This document shows, in pieces, positions 33,178-35,204 of a stretch of 35,204 bases of DNA. Within the stretch, counting starts at the first letter, position 1. The number at the start of each line of letters is the position of its first letter. The notes under the pieces were generated by a model. The model ran no database searches. It was given only the letters and a program-made list of their open reading frames with translations, and was not told the DNA's origin. Position numbers and translations under genes: made by a program. The stretch comes from an uncultured Lachnospiraceae bacterium (GTDB lineage Bacteria; Bacillota; Clostridia; Lachnospirales; Lachnospiraceae), in contig CANQCD010000007.1 in the NCBI GenBank assembly GCA_947589455.1, forward strand, positions 1-35,204, written 5' to 3'.

Positions 33178-33924
33178 ATGCTTAAAGTATCAATGGCAAA
33201 CAGATTTCAGTTGCGAATCATGCCAGAGATGAAAAATATTTTCTGGAATAACAGAAGCGGTGAAATCCACTATATTGGCGGTGCGGAAATCCTTCCTGCA
33301 CCCTTTACGCTGGAAGAAGAAAAGGAGGTACTCGGCAAGCTGGGAGGAGAGCAGGATCAGGAGGCAAGGGGAAGGCTGATCGAGCACAATCTAAGGCTTG
33401 TAGTATATATTGCCAAGAAATTTGACAATACAGGCATAGGAGTCGAGGATTTGATCTCCATCGGGACGATTGGACTGATCAAGGCGATCAACACCTTTAA
33501 TCCGCTGAAAAATATTAAACTTGCCACTTATGCGTCCCGCTGCATTGAAAATGAGATCTTGATGTATCTTCGCAGAAATAACAAAGTGCGGTACGAGGTT
33601 TCGATCGACGAGCCATTAAATGTGGACTGGGACGGGAATGAACTTCTGTTATCGGATATATTGGGAACGGATGAAAACGTCATTTCCAAGAATATAGAGG
33701 AGGAAGTAGACAAGAGGCTGTTACATATGGCGCTGGAAAAGTTAAACACCAGGGAGCGGAATATCATAGAGCTGCGCTTTGGCTTAAAAAGCCGCGATGG
33801 AAAGGAAAAAACGCAGAAGGAAGTAGCCGACATGATGGGGATTTCCCAGTCCTATATATCCAGACTGGAGAAAAAGATCATGAAGCGCCTGAAAAAAGAA
33901 ATTTTAAAAATGGAACAGGTGTAG
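33178..33924 (+). CDS. sigE: Pro-sigma-E, mother-cell sporulation sigma factor
   Basis: The 248-residue sigma-70-family factor directs early mother-cell transcription. The N-terminal about 30 residues ([20 protein letters not shown]...) form the amphipathic pro-sequence, ahead of the conserved [15 protein letters not shown]. Region 2: [39 protein letters not shown] and [17 protein letters not shown]; region 4: [15 protein letters not shown] and [32 protein letters not shown] is 7 nt upstream of the ATG. Cotranscribed with spoIIGA. Confidence 0.97.
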   Translation: MLKVSMANRFQLRIMPEMKNIFWNNRSGEIHYIGGAEILPAPFTLEEEKEVLGKLGGEQDQEARGRLIEHNLRLVVYIAKKFDNTGIGVEDLISIGTIGLIKAINTFNPLKNIKLATYASRCIENEILMYLRRNNKVRYEVSIDEPLNVDWDGNELLLSDILGTDENVISKNIEEEVDKRLLHMALEKLNTRERNIIELRFGLKSRDGKEKTQKEVADMMGISQSYISRLEKKIMKRLKKEILKMEQV

Positions 33925-33960
33925 GCAGAAGAGAAAATCAAAAAACGGCACAAAACAAGC

Positions 33961-33989
33961 GTATATTTTTGCAAAAAAAGCAAATCCTA
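33961..33989 (+). promoter_or_regulatory. Candidate sigma-G/F promoter of sigG
   Basis: GTATA, 17-nt spacer, AATCCTA fits the sigma-G pattern (GhATr-N17/18-CATnhTA) except for the first -10 base. Forespore autoregulation of sigG is known in Bacillus. Confidence 0.45.
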
Positions 33990-34056
33990 CTTTATATCAA
34001 AGCTGTGGTAAAGGATGCATACTCCTAATCAAAGTCGCAGCGTGGAGGCTTAAAAC

Positions 34057-34833
34057 ATGGCAATGTATAAAGTAGAGATCTGCGGCGTCAATACAGCAAA
34101 GCTGCCGCTTCTTACGGACGAAGAAAAAAAAGAGCTGTTCGACAGGATACACAACGGAGATAAAGAGGCAAGGGAGGAGTTCATCAAAGGGAATCTGCGC
34201 CTTGTGTTAAGCATTATACAACGTTTTTCGGGATCCGGGGAAAACATCGATGACCTGTTTCAGATCGGCTGCATTGGCCTGATGAAATCCATTGACCATT
34301 TTGATGTTACGATGAATGTAAAATTCAGTACTTATGCCGTACCGATGATCGTGGGGGAGATCAGAAGGTATCTGCGCGACAACAACAGCATACGCGTGAG
34401 CCGCTCGATCCGGGATACGGCTTACAAGGCGATCTATGCAAAAGAAGCGATCATGAAAGAGACGGACAGGGAACCGACGATTGAAGAGATTGCCAAAAAA
34501 ATCGATGCGACGCCAGAAAGCATTATTATCGCCCTGGACGCCATACAAAATCCAGTCTCACTGTATGAACCGGTTTATGGTGAGGGCGGGGATACGCTTC
34601 ATATCATGGATCAGATCAGCGATAAAAAGAACCGCGAGGACTGCTGGATAGAGGAAATATCATTAAAAGCAGCGATAGAACGTCTCTCCAGCAGGGAGCA
34701 CAAGATCATTGAGCTGCGCTACTTTGAGGGCAAGACGCAGATGGAGGTCGCAAAAGAAATCGACATCTCACAGGCACAGGTAAGCCGGTTAGAAAAAAAG
34801 GCGCTGCAGACAATGAAACATTATTTGGGATAA
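34057..34833 (+). CDS. sigG: Sigma-G, forespore sporulation sigma factor
   Basis: The 258-residue factor drives late forespore gene expression. It starts with the sigma-G-specific KVEICGVNTAKLPLL, then region 2 (GNLRLVLSIIQRFSGSGENIDDLFQIGCIGLMKSIDHF, FSTYAVPMIVGEIRRYLRDNNSIRVSRSIRD), region 3, and region 4 (EVAKEIDISQAQVSRLEKKAL). GGAGG is 8 nt upstream of ATG 34057. The 132-bp gap from sigE carries a sigma-G-like promoter, so sigG is probably expressed both by read-through and on its own. Confidence 0.97.
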   Translation: MAMYKVEICGVNTAKLPLLTDEEKKELFDRIHNGDKEAREEFIKGNLRLVLSIIQRFSGSGENIDDLFQIGCIGLMKSIDHFDVTMNVKFSTYAVPMIVGEIRRYLRDNNSIRVSRSIRDTAYKAIYAKEAIMKETDREPTIEEIAKKIDATPESIIIALDAIQNPVSLYEPVYGEGGDTLHIMDQISDKKNREDCWIEEISLKAAIERLSSREHKIIELRYFEGKTQMEVAKEIDISQAQVSRLEKKALQTMKHYLG

Positions 34834-34912
34834 TAGGTAATAAAATATAAAAAAAGCGGCGGGGCGGAAAAGACAAGGATCGCCGCGCTGCAGAAATGAA
34901 AAGGTGGCGTCT

Positions 34913-35176
34913 ATGCGTCTGTGTGATTTGCGTGAAAAAGAGGTTATCAATATCTGCGACGGGGAAAAGCTCGGAAATGTCTGCGATATTGAATTTGATG
35001 TCCGGTCGGGGAAAATCTGTTCCCTGATCATCCCAGGTCCCTGTAAGATCTTTGGGATTCTCGGAAGGGATCACGAATACATTATCCCCTACCAAAATGT
35101 CCAGAGGATCGGGACAGATGTGATCTTAGTGGAAGTAGAGCTCGAAAAATGTATGCAAAAGTGCGACTGGAATTAA
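34913..35176 (+). CDS. YlmC/YmxH-family PRC-barrel sporulation-associated protein
   Basis: The 87-residue protein begins MRLCDLREKEVINICDGEKLGNVCDIEFD and continues SGKICSLIIPG and EYIIPYQNVQRIGTDVILV, the PRC-barrel-like beta fold of the YlmC/YmxH family. A member commonly follows sigG in Firmicutes; in Clostridia the family is sporulation-linked but its action is unknown. Start is ATG 34913 with AAGGTGG 5 nt upstream, not GTG 34904. Four cysteines in a cytosolic protein are noteworthy. The last 28 bases of the window hold nothing recognisable. Confidence 0.9.
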   Translation: MRLCDLREKEVINICDGEKLGNVCDIEFDVRSGKICSLIIPGPCKIFGILGRDHEYIIPYQNVQRIGTDVILVEVELEKCMQKCDWN

Positions 35177-35204
35177 CAGGAAACAGCCTAAAAAAATACC
35201 CTCT

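Overview
The window looks like a chromosomal segment of an anaerobic, endospore-forming Firmicute of class Clostridia, most likely Lachnospiraceae (inference from gene families and their order; no search was run). Supporting signs are spoIVA, the spoIIGA-sigE-sigG-ylmC cluster, hrcA-grpE-dnaK-dnaJ with CIRCE operators, strong AGGAGG-type ribosome binding sites, and near-consensus sigma-A promoters with 17-nt spacers. I see no phage, transposon, CRISPR array, rRNA or tRNA.

Layout. 1-4.4 kb: 3' part of a DUF4190-type membrane protein with a repeat-rich cytosolic tail, a minus-strand secreted lipo/exoprotein of unknown role, spoIVA, and a short divergent flagellin-like gene. 4.4-12.7 kb: secreted SH3-NlpC/P60 hydrolase, membrane-anchored MutS-family ATPase, a probable BofC-C-terminal-domain protein, two unrelated FAD enzymes (HI0933/BaiN-like and COG2509-like), a DUF896 protein and 5-formyl-THF cyclo-ligase. 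12.8-19.3 kb: HtrA-type protease, rpsO with a structured leader, FabK/nitronate monooxygenase-like flavoprotein overlapping an AlkD-like glycosylase, then lon under a CIRCE operator. 19.5-27.2 kb: an orphan FliK-like gene (minus strand) divergent from the hrcA-grpE-dnaK-dnaJ heat-shock operon. 27.2-32.2 kb: a small unknown minus-strand gene, a Wzm/Wzt (TagG/TagH)-type polymer exporter and an LtaS-type membrane sulfatase-fold enzyme, which together suggest cell-surface polymer synthesis. 32.3-35.2 kb: spoIIGA, sigE, sigG and a YlmC/YmxH-family gene, with a Spo0A-type promoter (21-nt spacer, 0A boxes) in front of spoIIGA.

The genes connect through regulation: HrcA made here should repress both its own operon and lon; sigma-E made and activated here (SpoIIGA cleaves pro-sigma-E) should drive spoIVA 30 kb away, which carries a sigma-E-like promoter.

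The most unusual feature is not a gene. At least a dozen places carry short head-to-tail tandem duplications (units 14-77 bp), each with a unit private to its locus. In reading frames the unit is always a multiple of three (51, 48, 39 bp); between genes it is usually 60-77 bp and several arrays begin inside the 3' end of a gene (dnaJ, fliK-like, htrA). This pattern is described locus by locus in the findings.
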